A stretch of 64,000 nucleotides of DNA from Tomocerus qinae (GCA_020055645.1 CM034546.1:135057875-135121874), one strand, 5' to 3'; shown: positions 23,221 through 33,730, counted from the first letter of the stretch. Program-made: numbers and translations. The notes: generated from the sequence alone by a model not told the origin.

Positions 23221-23514
23221 TGTTTCAATAAATGAGATTCATTCTGTTTAAAAAACTCGTTCTTTCCCTTGAATGCATTTGCACTCAACCTGTAGGAAAA
23301 TAAAACCACTTCGATATATCTCAGGTCACAGTCATCACTAAAAGTAAAAGTGGTTTGCGCATAAAACTGGAAGGATATCTATAATCTTACAGAAGACTAA
23401 CTTCAACAAAAAACCTGTAGCAATAAATAAACCTTAGCAGGTATATCTTAAAATTATTTGTAAATATTACTCAAGTTATATCAGCCAAACAAAATGCCAA
23501 ACGTTCATCGTCAC

Positions 23515-24240
23515 AAAAAAATTAAATACGACAAACTTGGTGGAGATGAGAACAACCTAAGGGATCTGTCCAATAATTTCTGTAGTGTTGATATTCTTAT
23601 AGAGTCAGCCATTTCATAGAGATAAGAAAAGTTGGAAACAATTTTGGGCTGGACATAAAGTAGCTACTTCATCCGAAAGCATTTCCATAAAAATTGAGAG
23701 GAGTGACCCAAGAATATATGCAATAAAAATAAAAATTGTATGAATATTCATTTGTAGGCTGATGCCAATTGATCTACTTTCTTGGTACCTGGTTTTTGAT
23801 TTTGAATTGAACTTTTTGTAGGGCAGATAGAAACGATAGTCCTCCTGTTCCCTCCAAATAGCTAAAAGTCCTTTCTCCATCATCGTAAATAGGCTTGAAA
23901 ATTGTGGCGATAAAAGCTTTGAAATAAATAAGAATATGACCAAGGCCGCAGCGAGGGGGGCACCGGGGCACGTGCCCCCCCCGAAATCGATGAGCTAATT
24001 TTTTATCGGTGCCCCTCCCGAAATTTTTTTCTGGCTGCGGCCCTGAATATGACTCAACTTGGCTTTCACCGCCCTTTCTAATATGGTAATAGAAAAGGTT
24101 GCTTGCATTCTGGCCATGGGACGGGCAGCACGAAATTCCATATAAATCCCTCTAATTTGGATGCCATGCAAATTTCCATTTAGAGAGTACCAAACTCTTT
24201 CCCAATCTTCATCCTGGACTTCTATATTCTGCAAAGAATA
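23515..24240. pseudogene. Rearranged pseudogene of the IR-like gene at 27769
   Basis: A plus-strand stretch at about 23515-23620 matches 27985-28088 of the intact gene. From about 23620 to 24240 the match is on the minus strand. 24240-24055 matches the DEDWERVW-SLNG-LHG region (ENWERVWHSLNGHLHG in the intact gene), and 23930-23620 matches the end of S2, M3 and part of the tail. Large internal parts, including M1, the pore and M2, are missing. The mix of orientations means a local inversion after or during the duplication. A hAT MITE (23941-24045) interrupts the minus-strand part. It cannot make a receptor. Confidence 0.85.
23941..24045. mobile_element. hAT-type MITE, family B (GCCGCAGC ends), copy 1
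   Basis: A 105-base element starting CAAGGCCGCAGC and ending GCTGCGGCCCTG, flanked by a perfect 8-base duplication AATATGAC (23933-23940 and 24046-24053). A related copy is at 36988-37124. It has no coding capacity. It sits inside the IR pseudogene, so it is younger than the duplication. Confidence 0.9.
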
Positions 24241-24909
24241 CAATTTCTTTGTCCTTAAAGATAGATTCTAAAGTCTACAAATATTAATAATATTTCCATC
24301 TCGTGGTGTATTAAACAGTTTCAAAGGTTTGTAAATATTCAAATAGCATTCACTTAAAATCTAAATGTGGTTAAACTATTTTAATTATATCAAGCTTTAA
24401 ATTACGTCAAGTGCAAGTATTGTGTATGAAACAACTAAATTATTAAATAGTAAACATCTGTGATATTAATCGCTATCGGTCAAAATGTATTTTGCAATCA
24501 ATTCATGTTCATACTTATAAAAACGTCAGAAATTTACTTCAGCAAAGGCTTTCCCAAACAGTAGCCTAACCACTTTTTCCCTTGACCTAAACTAAGTAAC
24601 TTCTTGAGATTAATTCCAGATAGTGTTTTACTACACAGTACAGTAACCCGTGAACAGATGTTACATGGCTGTATCATATTATAACCTTTGTCTTTGAAGT
24701 TCTATTTTGCATATAAATAAAGTAAACAGCCTTGAAATTAACATTTATTTATATTTACGTCGACAAAACTTTTTAAAAATTGCAAAAAGAACTATTGGCG
24801 TCACGTCACGACTTCTCCAGCAGAGAACAATTTTACCGACTGAGCAACAACCGGTTTCAAACAAGTCTCCGCAGTTGGACAGTCTCGTTGGGTTAGGATC
24901 CTCAAATAT

Positions 24910-24918
24910 TATATAAAG
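24910..24918 (+). promoter_or_regulatory. TATA box of CRAL-TRIO gene 2
   Basis: TATATAAAG, 94 bases before the ATG at 25004, conserved with 21469-21477. Here the upstream flank is continuous and shows the arrangement before the Helitron entered unit 1. Confidence 0.65.
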
Positions 24919-25003
24919 CCCTAGTTCCGCAATGCTATTTGCATTTATTCATTTTCAGCCAAGAGTAGAAGAGGTATTAGTTCGTATAAATAAATTTCTG
25001 GAA

Positions 25004-26775
25004 ATGAAGTCATTTCTACTTATTTTGGGACTTTTTTCGGTGTGTTTTGCTCAAGAATTCTATGCTGAAAATGGTACAATTAACCAATCTTTCTTTTTTA
25101 CTTTTTTCAATATTTTTTGAACTCAATATTGATTTAGTTAAATTATTTATGCTGCGTTGTGCGTTCGATACAGATTTATGTAAACTTTTGTTTATACAGG
25201 AAAAAATGGACCAACAACTCAAGATCGGGAAGGTAAAATTCCTGAAATTAATGGAAAACGTAGTGAACTAGTCAAAAAGGTACTTTTCAGTTTTTCTATA
25301 AAAGTTAAGCTGGTTTGACAAAAAATTCGGTATAAATAATTTTTATGAAGTTCTTGGATTAATTAATATAATGAAGAAAAAGAAATTTAAATGCTTTTGT
25401 ACTCAACTAAAAGCAAATAGACTGATCTATGTAAAATTCCGTCTCTTTAGATTACTTCAAATAATCACTGTAAAGCTTATTACTAGAGTCCAAGTAGATA
25501 GTCAATTCCATGATTTGCATGGAGTCTAGAGGAGTCCAATAATATTAAAATCATTAATAGCACTTCACAATAATTTCAGTTCCAAATCATAAATGCCAAT
25601 CTTCTTACTGATGATTATTTTCGCTCGAAGGATTTTGCCATTGGATTGCTTTCAAGTAAGATAAACTTTTGTACTAAATCAATGCTATTTTTATGGTAAT
25701 ATTAAACAATTGATAAGGTTTTAAATATTTTTGAAATGTATAACAAAGGACACAAGTGGAATGTGTCTGCTGCATCTAAATCTTTGAAGAAGGTAAGTCT
25801 TCTTACGTTGTACAACCTAACTTTTCGCTATTGGGCATAAACAACGAAATATTATGCAACTTATAAAGAAAAAATGGACTGAAAATCACATAAACCTAAA
25901 AAATTAGATAATTTTGTTCAGTGCAAAACTATTCATTATATTTAATTGTTTTTTAAAGCTTGTCTTATGGCGTTCTGCCAACCACATCGAAAAATTGGGT
26001 AAATTGGAAGTGGATTCTGAGCTATTGAAGTTTTTCCCGTACAATATCACTGATGGCACAACTAAAGAGGGATGTCCTGGTAATTCACTATTTAGAGTAT
26101 AATTTGATAATTAATTTCGGTTATGGACTAACAGATTAATTTACATTCCATTATAGTTTTCCTAGGCGAAGCAGGAAAATGGTTACTAGCAGACTTTATT
26201 GAATCTCATGAGTATGTCCGAGACGCTATTAAACTAATCAACCAATATAATGCACAATTGCTGGAAAAATCTCGATTGGCTGTCTTGAATTCCAATTGCA
26301 GCAAAATGTTGTTTATCGTTGACGGAAAGGGATTTGCTACTACAAACTATGCCGAGGCCAATTGTAAGACAAAATTATCAAAATATGATATTTTTTTAAA
26401 TTTTAAAACAAATTGATTTTTTTTGTTTAGCTTTGAGTGCTATAATTCACTTTGCCACAATCATCGAAAAATTTTATCCAAACCTCTTCCAAAAATTTGT
26501 TGTATTCAATGGTAAGTAATTTCACAGATCTTTTTACAAAATATTATTTCAGTTATTCTTTTCAATATCTCTAATATTAAAGCCATTCTTTTTAATAATT
26601 AATTCTTTAAACTTTAGCTGAACCCAATGTTATAACCACTATCAACATTGTGCTTCCGTATTTGGGACAAAGTTCAAAAGATTTCGTTCTCTTCTCAGAA
26701 GAAGAAAGCGACAAGGTTCAGACTTTTCTTAGTCAGTATCTTGATATCGACCAATTGAAAAAATTTGTTAATTAG
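25004..26775 (+). CDS. Secreted CRAL-TRIO (Sec14-like) lipid-binding protein, copy 2; one splice acceptor lost
   Basis: Eight aligned exons: 25004-25073, 25200-25279, 25580-25655, 25710-25792, 25959-26079, 26157-26363, 26431-26511, 26618-26775 (291 residues if all were joined). It has the same signal peptide and fold as copy 1. It keeps the usual VDGKGFA turn, where copy 1 has SDAKGYA. It has an extra short intron (25074-25199) and about 15 extra linker residues after the signal peptide. The acceptor before the fourth exon reads AA (25708-25709) where copy 1 has AG, and the next AG downstream would give an early stop. Either this copy is damaged, or it skips exons 3 and 4 together, which keeps frame but removes the N-terminal helices, or the base differs in other alleles. 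Confidence 0.75.
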
Positions 26776-27768
26776 TATTTGAATAAATTCAACTCATTCT
26801 GCTTGAATATTATATAAACTCGTTCTACCCCTCGAATGCATTTGCATGCACTCAGCCTCTAGGAAAATAAAACCACTTCTAGTTATGACATCTGAGGTCA
26901 TGGTCATGACTAAAAGTAAAAGTGGTTTGCAGCATAAAACTGGAAGGATTTCTCTACTCTTATATAAGACTATCAACTTCAACAAAAAACTTGCAGCAAT
27001 AAATAAACCTTAGCAGATATTTGCACCTATATCTTAAAATTATTTGTAAATATTACTGAAGTTATATCAGCCAAACAAAATGCCAAATGTTCCTCCTCGC
27101 AAAAAATTTGACTGTATCATAAATATTTAAAGAAAAAACTAGCTATTACATAATTGCATCAGAGATCCGATCTCCGATTGCATTATTTCTGAAGGGAATC
27201 ATCGATAAACAACGCAAAATTATTAAGTAAGAAAACCAGTTTAAATGAAACTAGAAATTCTTCTATTTACTGTGCAGAAATGAAGATGTAATGTGATTCA
27301 GGTGTATGATTGGTTATTTAAAAACATTATATTAACTAAAAATACCTGCAATTAGAGGAACATCCCAATTTGAACAGGTGATTAAATATTTTAATACATA
27401 AATACAATGAGATAGGGCACTACGGGCCTTCAATGCCCAATACTTTATTTTGTTTATTATCATTGAGTTGAAAGTATAGAACATACTTTGTGCAAAAAGA
27501 CCAAGCGTCCTCTTGATAAAAACTAAACCAGATTACTATTAATAACTGAAATAGTTGGCATTGAAGGTTTCTATGTTTCTTTATCATTCAACAAACCTGA
27601 ATTGACAACAGAAGCGATGTTGTGAGGCTATGAAGTAATGTTGTGACGTTAGGTCTCCAGTTGGAAATGTATTATGAATTGGTGACTGTGAACACGGGTG
27701 ACGCGATATCCCTCTGCTATTGATTATGTCTGGACAGGATTTTCTTTGTCATTCACTTAAACATTTTC
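26776..27768. other. Intergenic with conserved non-coding block
   Basis: 26835-27105 is conserved with 23270-23510 after copy 1. It includes a TATATAAG at about 26961-26968 and a GCCAAACAAAATGCC word, but no conserved reading frame. It may be a 3' regulatory region or the remains of a promoter. The rest, 27110-27768, has no recognised feature. Confidence 0.5.
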
Positions 27769-29892
27769 ATGAGCGCTGGACACTTGAGCAAAATGAACAT
27801 CAAAAGATTTTTCAACTACTTTTCTTTAGTTTCGGTTTTGTTTGTCCTTCAAACAACCAACGGCATTCGAAATTTGTCATTTTACAATAATTGCGATTTT
27901 AATTTAATAACATTTAAAAAATCCGACTGGGCTGCGAGGTTTTTGTTATCCAATCAAAATACGCAGCCATGGACAGTAGCTTCATTTAAATACGACAAAC
28001 GTCACTTTGGTCGAGATGAAAACAACCCACGGGATTTGTCTAACAATTTCTGTAGTGTGAATATTCTAATAGAGCCAGCCATTTCAGTACGCTATCTACT
28101 AACTACATTTTTTGGGCAAGAAATCAATCGTCTTTCATCTACATTCATAATTGTCTATGAAAGAAAGAAAGCTGCATTATACGACCGTGAATGGCAATAC
28201 AATCTAAGGATGGAGTTGTCCAGTCCACTTTTTGTATTGGTCATTGATAATGTGACTCATCATTCAGTGATGGCAGGATATCTCTACAAACAAGACGAAT
28301 TCGTTCGAGATGTAGAAATCGGAGATGAAAACTGGGAAAGGGTTTGGCATTCTCTAAATGGACATCTGCATGGCAGCAGAATTGGAGGGATTACACCTCG
28401 TTTTCTTTTCAACTATGCTTATTCAATGAAACGATGTAAAGATTCAGTCTATTCTGCTGTAAAAAAAGGCCGGAGGCAATGTCACTCAAAATATAGAGCA
28501 GTGGAAATAATGTCAGCTAAATTTAATTTTACCGCAATTTATGCTAGACGACTAAAAGTTTTGAGAAAATGGGACCTATGTGGACATATTTATATGTTAG
28601 GGGAATATTTGACCTATACTTACCATTGGACAGAAACAAAAGTCATTGAATATTCCGAGGAGATGATACCGTACTATTGTGAGGCCTACCCGAATTTCCA
28701 CGATGTACATTTGTCAGTGTTGATACAGAATACATTCGATGATCATTGCTGGCTCCTCATCTTCTCTCTTTTCCCGCTCTCATTTTTAGTTTTAGTTTTC
28801 GGGTCGACAAATTCCTCCCACGCCAAGAAACTAGAATGGATTTTGATCTCCTTGGCAGCTGTTCTGTTAGACCAGGGAGTTGTTTATATTAGAAGGAGGA
28901 GTCACTTCTTGGTAGTAGCGACCACGGGATTTGTAATTACTACTCTCTACGCAACTTGGATAACAAGCGAAATCATTGCACCCCCAGATAGGAAAATATT
29001 CAACGATTTTAAGGAACTCGTGGAAAATGGCTATAAGATTCTGGGGATAAAAGATAAACGAATGAATTTTGATTCAAATATTACTGATTTATTCGTGAAA
29101 TACAAAATTTTGGAGAAGATGAACTCAAGTGTGTATATTTATAACAGAGAAATTGAAAATCCAACTGCCACTTATGGTGATCCAGTTATTTTGAAGTTAG
29201 TGACTAACTTTACCATGAATTTATTTGACCTCATTAATAAACCACATTCAGAACTTGTGGCAAGTATGCCTGAGTTAGCATCAACTGATGGACATTGCAT
29301 GGTGACCAAGGAAACCGCAAAGACGATCCAAGTTTGTCATAGATTTCGTCATTGCCACCGTCACCGTTTAAAAACTTATCTCCAAAGGATCTTGGAGAAG
29401 GGATTTCCAACTATTTGGAAAGAACAAGATGATAATATGCCTTCTTTGTCTTATAAAATATTCAATTCAAAAACAACTTATAAAGACAGCCGGCCGGTGG
29501 GAGTCAATCTAAGGATGAAAATTCACAAAATATTTATTCTATGTGGATATTTACTTCTTTGTTTTTTCCTCTCGTTTTATGCGGAACTAATTTTTTCTAT
29601 AATACAGAATATTGCAGTTTCTTTACCTTTGTTATCTATCCAATATTGTATACAATTCTTGTTGTCTGCTTTTCAAATTGTGATAAACAAATTCAAATAT
29701 TTTGTGAATATGTTGCGCACATTCTATAATGGCATGAAATTTCGACATATTATTAAACGGAAGGTTAATATTGTATCAACCGAAATAGCTGTTCATAGTA
29801 ATTCCTTTCCGAAAAATTCCTATAGTTTTTTACAGCACCAACTGAAAAAAGGTTGCTGTAAAATTCTTAATGGAAACGTGAAGCCTCGTTAA
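27769..29892 (+). CDS. Divergent ionotropic-receptor-like protein with signal peptide and long tail
   Basis: A 707-residue single-exon protein. A second ATG at 27793 places the hydrophobic signal peptide (FFNYFSLVSVLFVLQTTNG) nearer the N-terminus and may be the real start. IR layout: S1 to about residue 325, M1 near 326-346, pore stretch ending AVLLDQGVVYIRR, M2 near 377-400, then FKELVENGYKILGI, which is typical of the start of S2 in IRs, and M3 near 588-612. The tail after M3 is unusually long (about 95 residues) and basic. It is distinct from the CYWCGG group. A decayed copy is at 23515-24240. Likely a chemosensory channel subunit; ligand unknown. Confidence 0.83.
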   Translation: MSAGHLSKMNIKRFFNYFSLVSVLFVLQTTNGIRNLSFYNNCDFNLITFKKSDWAARFLLSNQNTQPWTVASFKYDKRHFGRDENNPRDLSNNFCSVNILIEPAISVRYLLTTFFGQEINRLSSTFIIVYERKKAALYDREWQYNLRMELSSPLFVLVIDNVTHHSVMAGYLYKQDEFVRDVEIGDENWERVWHSLNGHLHGSRIGGITPRFLFNYAYSMKRCKDSVYSAVKKGRRQCHSKYRAVEIMSAKFNFTAIYARRLKVLRKWDLCGHIYMLGEYLTYTYHWTETKVIEYSEEMIPYYCEAYPNFHDVHLSVLIQNTFDDHCWLLIFSLFPLSFLVLVFGSTNSSHAKKLEWILISLAAVLLDQGVVYIRRRSHFLVVATTGFVITTLYATWITSEIIAPPDRKIFNDFKELVENGYKILGIKDKRMNFDSNITDLFVKYKILEKMNSSVYIYNREIENPTATYGDPVILKLVTNFTMNLFDLINKPHSELVASMPELASTDGHCMVTKETAKTIQVCHRFRHCHRHRLKTYLQRILEKGFPTIWKEQDDNMPSLSYKIFNSKTTYKDSRPVGVNLRMKIHKIFILCGYLLLCFFLSFYAELIFSIIQNIAVSLPLLSIQYCIQFLLSAFQIVINKFKYFVNMLRTFYNGMKFRHIIKRKVNIVSTEIAVHSNSFPKNSYSFLQHQLKKGCCKILNGNVKPR

Positions 29893-31405
29893 CGCAACGT
29901 AAATAACAGGAAAACCAATTTGCCCACCAATTTTTAATCTTTGTCATTTATTGATTTTTAGTTTGATTGTTACTGTAGGATATAGTTTGATAACCTAATT
30001 CTTCGTCTAACAAAAATGTGTACACTGCCCTCTTTACTCCGAGGAGCTTTTGTTACAAGTTGCCGTTATAGTTTCATGAACTAGAATTTATTTTTGCCAT
30101 CCCGAACAGGAATTTCACATGGTTGTCATAAAGCAGGGAACAAAAAAGGACCCTTTTTTGCCGTTTTTATAAAAAAGGCAGGAGTAAGTTATTGAAAAAG
30201 CAGTCCTTTTTTGCCTTTTCACCTTTTTTGATGTAGCAGCGTGCCCCATTTACTTCTACTTTACATGTCAAATACGGTAGAAAATGAAAAAAGGACTGCT
30301 TTAAAAAAAGTAGTACATTTTTTTACTTTTTTGTAAAAAAAATAGTGCCTCTTTTGTTTCCTGCCACAAAGTAAAAATAGTTAAATTAAATTATCTAGCC
30401 AACAATTATTAGTATAATTAATGATAGGGTGAATAGGGAATGTGAACTGTGTATATAACAAAAGCGAGCCAGAGGATTTTTTTCATGAGTTTTTCCATTT
30501 CCCTTATTATGTTATTCTTATTATCTAAATATAAGAAAAAAGTATCTACAATGTGAATATAAAATGTATCGAAACTTAAGCAGAGAAAATTTGCAAATGT
30601 CATGTTGCATGCATGGTCTGGGTCTGACAGAGTCTGAAATTGAAAATCTACAATGGTTTCAGTGCAGCAATTTCTGCCCTAGACAAGTACAAAATCTGTT
30701 CAAATGACTTATGTAGAACAATGCAATAAAAATTTTATAATTGAATGAATAATCTTCGTGCTGAGAAGGTTATGGCCAAATCGATAAATACTTGTTTACT
30801 TATATACATGTCCCGCTACTTCGTGACCAAACAATTTTAAACCGGATTCATCCGGTTCCTACTGCTAAAGTTGACACCCGATATTTTGAATTAATGCACA
30901 CCCTACAGAGAAATGCTCTACACTACAATAATATATACTTCAAAGAAATTCCTATTCAGGTCATGCGCTCCTTACTTAACAGGTTCTCCTGTTCTCCACA
31001 TAAAAAATTAATGATAATAATTAAATTAGCATTGTCCACAAAAACCTCAATATAATAGATATAAAGTTTACTCCTGAAACGCTGAGTGCCCACTTTTATA
31101 CAAGACATGAGTATGTAAATTGACATACATTATCAATTGTCCATCTAATTTTGTGACAATATTGATATAAATAAGTGATTACCAAAGTCAAATACATTGT
31201 CCCAGGTCTTTCAGTCATTGATTTCAAGTTTGAAAGCATATTGAATATGTACTTGAACCTCTCTTGTATCATTTAGAACCAGTGTCCATTTTCAATTCAT
31301 TTTAACTCAACATTTCATGGTCGTTGTTGGTTGTTAATCTCATATTTTGGAAAATCTATATTAACGATTTAAATTAACGTAGAGTAATAAATCATTAGTT
31401 TTAAA
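29893..31405. other. Intergenic
   Basis: It contains a family A MITE (30134-30363, listed). An open frame at 30792-31055 matches nothing I recognise and starts with TTG. Nothing else could be supported. Confidence 0.55.
30134..30363 (+). mobile_element. hAT-type MITE, family A, copy 2
   Basis: A 230-base element starting CAGGGAACAAAAAAGG and ending TTTTGTTTCCTG, largely a palindrome of A and T runs around the shared core word. The 8-base flanks (TCATAAAG and CCACAAAG) match at six of eight places, suggesting an older insertion. No coding capacity. Confidence 0.8.
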
Positions 31406-33313
31406 ATGGAATTGACAACCGAACTATTTAACTGGATCGAAGCCTTTTCGATGTGTCATATAAATATCTTGGCTGGAAGCATAAGGATGGAAACATTTTC
31501 CAAAATACATCATCCTTTATCAATTTATACGGAGTCTGAGAACAAAACAATGTCACGGCACATAGAAAAGGGTCATTTGGCCCACCAAAAATTCTTAACG
31601 TGTTTGGTATATTTACATTATAATTTGACAATGCTAAATGTCAAAGAAATATTTTTTGATATTAAACTTGCAAAAATTAATTTTGGCTATTTTGTAAATT
31701 TCATTTCCTCCCATTCTACTAACTCTTTGGCAAGTGAAGTAGAAATGGTAAATTTAGTGAAATATGCTGACTCTTATTGCAACTGTTTACATTTAAAATG
31801 GATTTTGATAGACCTGGACGCGCCCAGTGTTGCTAGTCATTGTTATTGGTGCGGAGGGCAGCGTCGCAGTTTTCAGAGGCTTGACTTTTTACCACAAAAT
31901 GTGTCTTTATGGAAAACCAAGTTGGATTTACATTTATTGGCCACAATGAATCAACAATCCAACGTGCCTTACATTTTATGCGGGGAATCAAAAGAAGTGA
32001 CTTCAAAGACAATTCAGTCATCTCCGGAGACATTTTTTCAAATTATTTACTCAATTGCTTTAGAAAATTCAGTTAATTGGACTGCGAATGGAATGAATTA
32101 TGAAGAATACCATTTTAGTGATACCAACAATACACTTTCACTAATTTGCCCAAGTCAATGGACTGATAGGAAAACAGAGTTTATCCCGATTGGCATGGAC
32201 TGCTATAATTTCGTCACTTGTGATGGAGTACAAGTGTACAATAGTTTCGACGCAAAAGTTTTTATTCATCCTTGGGATAATAAAGTTTGGATGGGCCTAA
32301 TTAGTATCTTCTTCATACTTGCTATTCTTTTCAAATTTTACTTGAAGGATAAATTTCCACCTTTTTTCATGGTACTTTCTGTTGTCTTGGACCAACCGAG
32401 CAGAATTTGGAAACGAGTTGATTGTTTTATTTTGTGTGTTTCTTCTTGGTTATTAATGAGAGTCATTCTTAATAATTTCTACAAAGGTTATGCCACTTCA
32501 GATTTGATAGTTCCTAAGAAAATCTCATTTTTACAGACTTTTCAACAACTTATTGATTCTAACTTTACTATTTACTCTCCCCTCATCACGGAATTTGGTT
32601 TGAGAGCAGGAGCTTCCTTTTACTATCGCCCATTACGGAAGTTAGACAAATTTCAATTTGGGATACGAATTATCGATTTTTTGTTGACCAATGAACGTTC
32701 TCCATACGAATTATACGGAAATCTCAATGTAACCAAAGTGGCACTGATGCTAAAAGGGATTCCAGACGAAGGTTTCCATTTTCATCAAAGTATGTCTAAG
32801 TGCGACAAAAGTGCATATGCTGATATAAAAGAAAGTATTGAAGATTTTATAGAAATTAATCCAGAACCCATTCCAGAATATCACAAGAAAAGAGGTCCAC
32901 TATATTACAGTAAAGGTTCAGAATGTGTGTTGCCCCAAAATATTATGTGGACATTGCAAAACATGATCAACCAAAAAATTAAATCCAGAATCACATCTTT
33001 ATTTCATTCTGGATTGTATAACAAAATTAAAAACCAAATGCGAAAAATCAAACTGAAAAATTCTGGCCATAGTGGAAAATTAGTAATGGTAACCAATTCA
33101 AGTGAAACGAATAACAATAAGCCAATTGATTTTAGAAACAATTTAGAAGATAATCCAATGATTCCGTTGTCTTTATCATCCAATATAATTTTTGTATTTT
33201 ATGTGTTCCTCTTCGGATGTCTATTTGGGAGTGTGGTTTTCATTTTTGAGAATTTCTTTAGTCCAATTTTAATGATGACAAACGAAATTAATGATTTGTT
33301 TTCTAATGTTTAA
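31406..33313 (+). CDS. Divergent ionotropic-receptor-like protein (copy 4 of the CYWCGG group)
   Basis: A 635-residue single-exon receptor, nearest to the gene at 10887 although about 20 kb away. M1 is near residue 290, the pore stretch ends LDQPSRIWKR, M2 is near 340-362, M3 near 591-615. HCYWCGG lies near residue 145. The first residues (MELTTELFNWIEAF) align with the other three. M2 carries an arginine (LLMRVILNN) where its relatives have glycine (LLMGV), a charged change inside a membrane helix that could affect gating or mark relaxed selection. No signal peptide is visible. Confidence 0.84.
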   Translation: MELTTELFNWIEAFSMCHINILAGSIRMETFSKIHHPLSIYTESENKTMSRHIEKGHLAHQKFLTCLVYLHYNLTMLNVKEIFFDIKLAKINFGYFVNFISSHSTNSLASEVEMVNLVKYADSYCNCLHLKWILIDLDAPSVASHCYWCGGQRRSFQRLDFLPQNVSLWKTKLDLHLLATMNQQSNVPYILCGESKEVTSKTIQSSPETFFQIIYSIALENSVNWTANGMNYEEYHFSDTNNTLSLICPSQWTDRKTEFIPIGMDCYNFVTCDGVQVYNSFDAKVFIHPWDNKVWMGLISIFFILAILFKFYLKDKFPPFFMVLSVVLDQPSRIWKRVDCFILCVSSWLLMRVILNNFYKGYATSDLIVPKKISFLQTFQQLIDSNFTIYSPLITEFGLRAGASFYYRPLRKLDKFQFGIRIIDFLLTNERSPYELYGNLNVTKVALMLKGIPDEGFHFHQSMSKCDKSAYADIKESIEDFIEINPEPIPEYHKKRGPLYYSKGSECVLPQNIMWTLQNMINQKIKSRITSLFHSGLYNKIKNQMRKIKLKNSGHSGKLVMVTNSSETNNNKPIDFRNNLEDNPMIPLSLSSNIIFVFYVFLFGCLFGSVVFIFENFFSPILMMTNEINDLFSNV

Positions 33314-33730
33314 ATTCTAATTGTTAATAAATTTTTCGATACGTCTATTAATATCTTTTTATATTTCATTATTCATTTCATTATTTCGATACCTTGTAAA
33401 AAGTCCTAAGCAATTCTTAAAAAAATACTCAATAAATATTCAATACTAGCCCTAACATTACTGTTGACCTGGTCTGGTCAGTTTATTAAGGAACCAAAGT
33501 AATCTTTGTTACACATTCAATGCAAGTAATTCAATTATGCTGCACACTGCCAACTAACTATATCTATTAATAGAAAATAGAAGTTAATACAAAATATGGT
33601 ATTAGCTAAAAAAAGGAACTAAAATGTACATTTTAAATTGAAGTGTCACAAAATGAGCAAAACACGACAAATTCAAAAATAATTAATTCAGGACAAATAG
33701 CAGTTAACCTCTATAAATTTTGTAGGCGTC

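Larger units (their letters stand above)
19880..24240. repeat. Tandem duplication unit 1 (promoter + CRAL-TRIO gene + IR fragment)
   Basis: About 19880-20350 matches about 24450-24905, the CRAL-TRIO gene at 21574 matches that at 25004, and the 3' flank 23220-23515 matches 26775-27110. The IR pseudogene at 23515-24240 corresponds to the intact IR gene at 27769. The repeated segment is therefore larger than one gene. Unit 1 carries later insertions (a Helitron with nested hAT, and a hAT MITE) that unit 2 lacks. Boundaries are estimated by eye. Confidence 0.8.
24450..29892. repeat. Tandem duplication unit 2 (promoter + CRAL-TRIO gene + intact IR gene)
   Basis: Counterpart of unit 1. The shared promoter sequence begins near 24450, and the shared 3' flank ends near 27110. 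The intact IR gene at 27769 is the partner of the unit 1 pseudogene. Between 27110 and 27769 no match to unit 1 was found, so that part was deleted from unit 1 or inserted here. Confidence 0.75.

Noticed and set aside
23614-24243. Minus-strand frames as a short functional receptor
   Set aside because: They match parts of the gene at 27769 but lack the first membrane segments and pore, and sit in mixed orientation with a MITE inside.
30792-31055. 87-codon frame between receptors
   Set aside because: TTG start, no recognisable domain, no repeat copy in the window.
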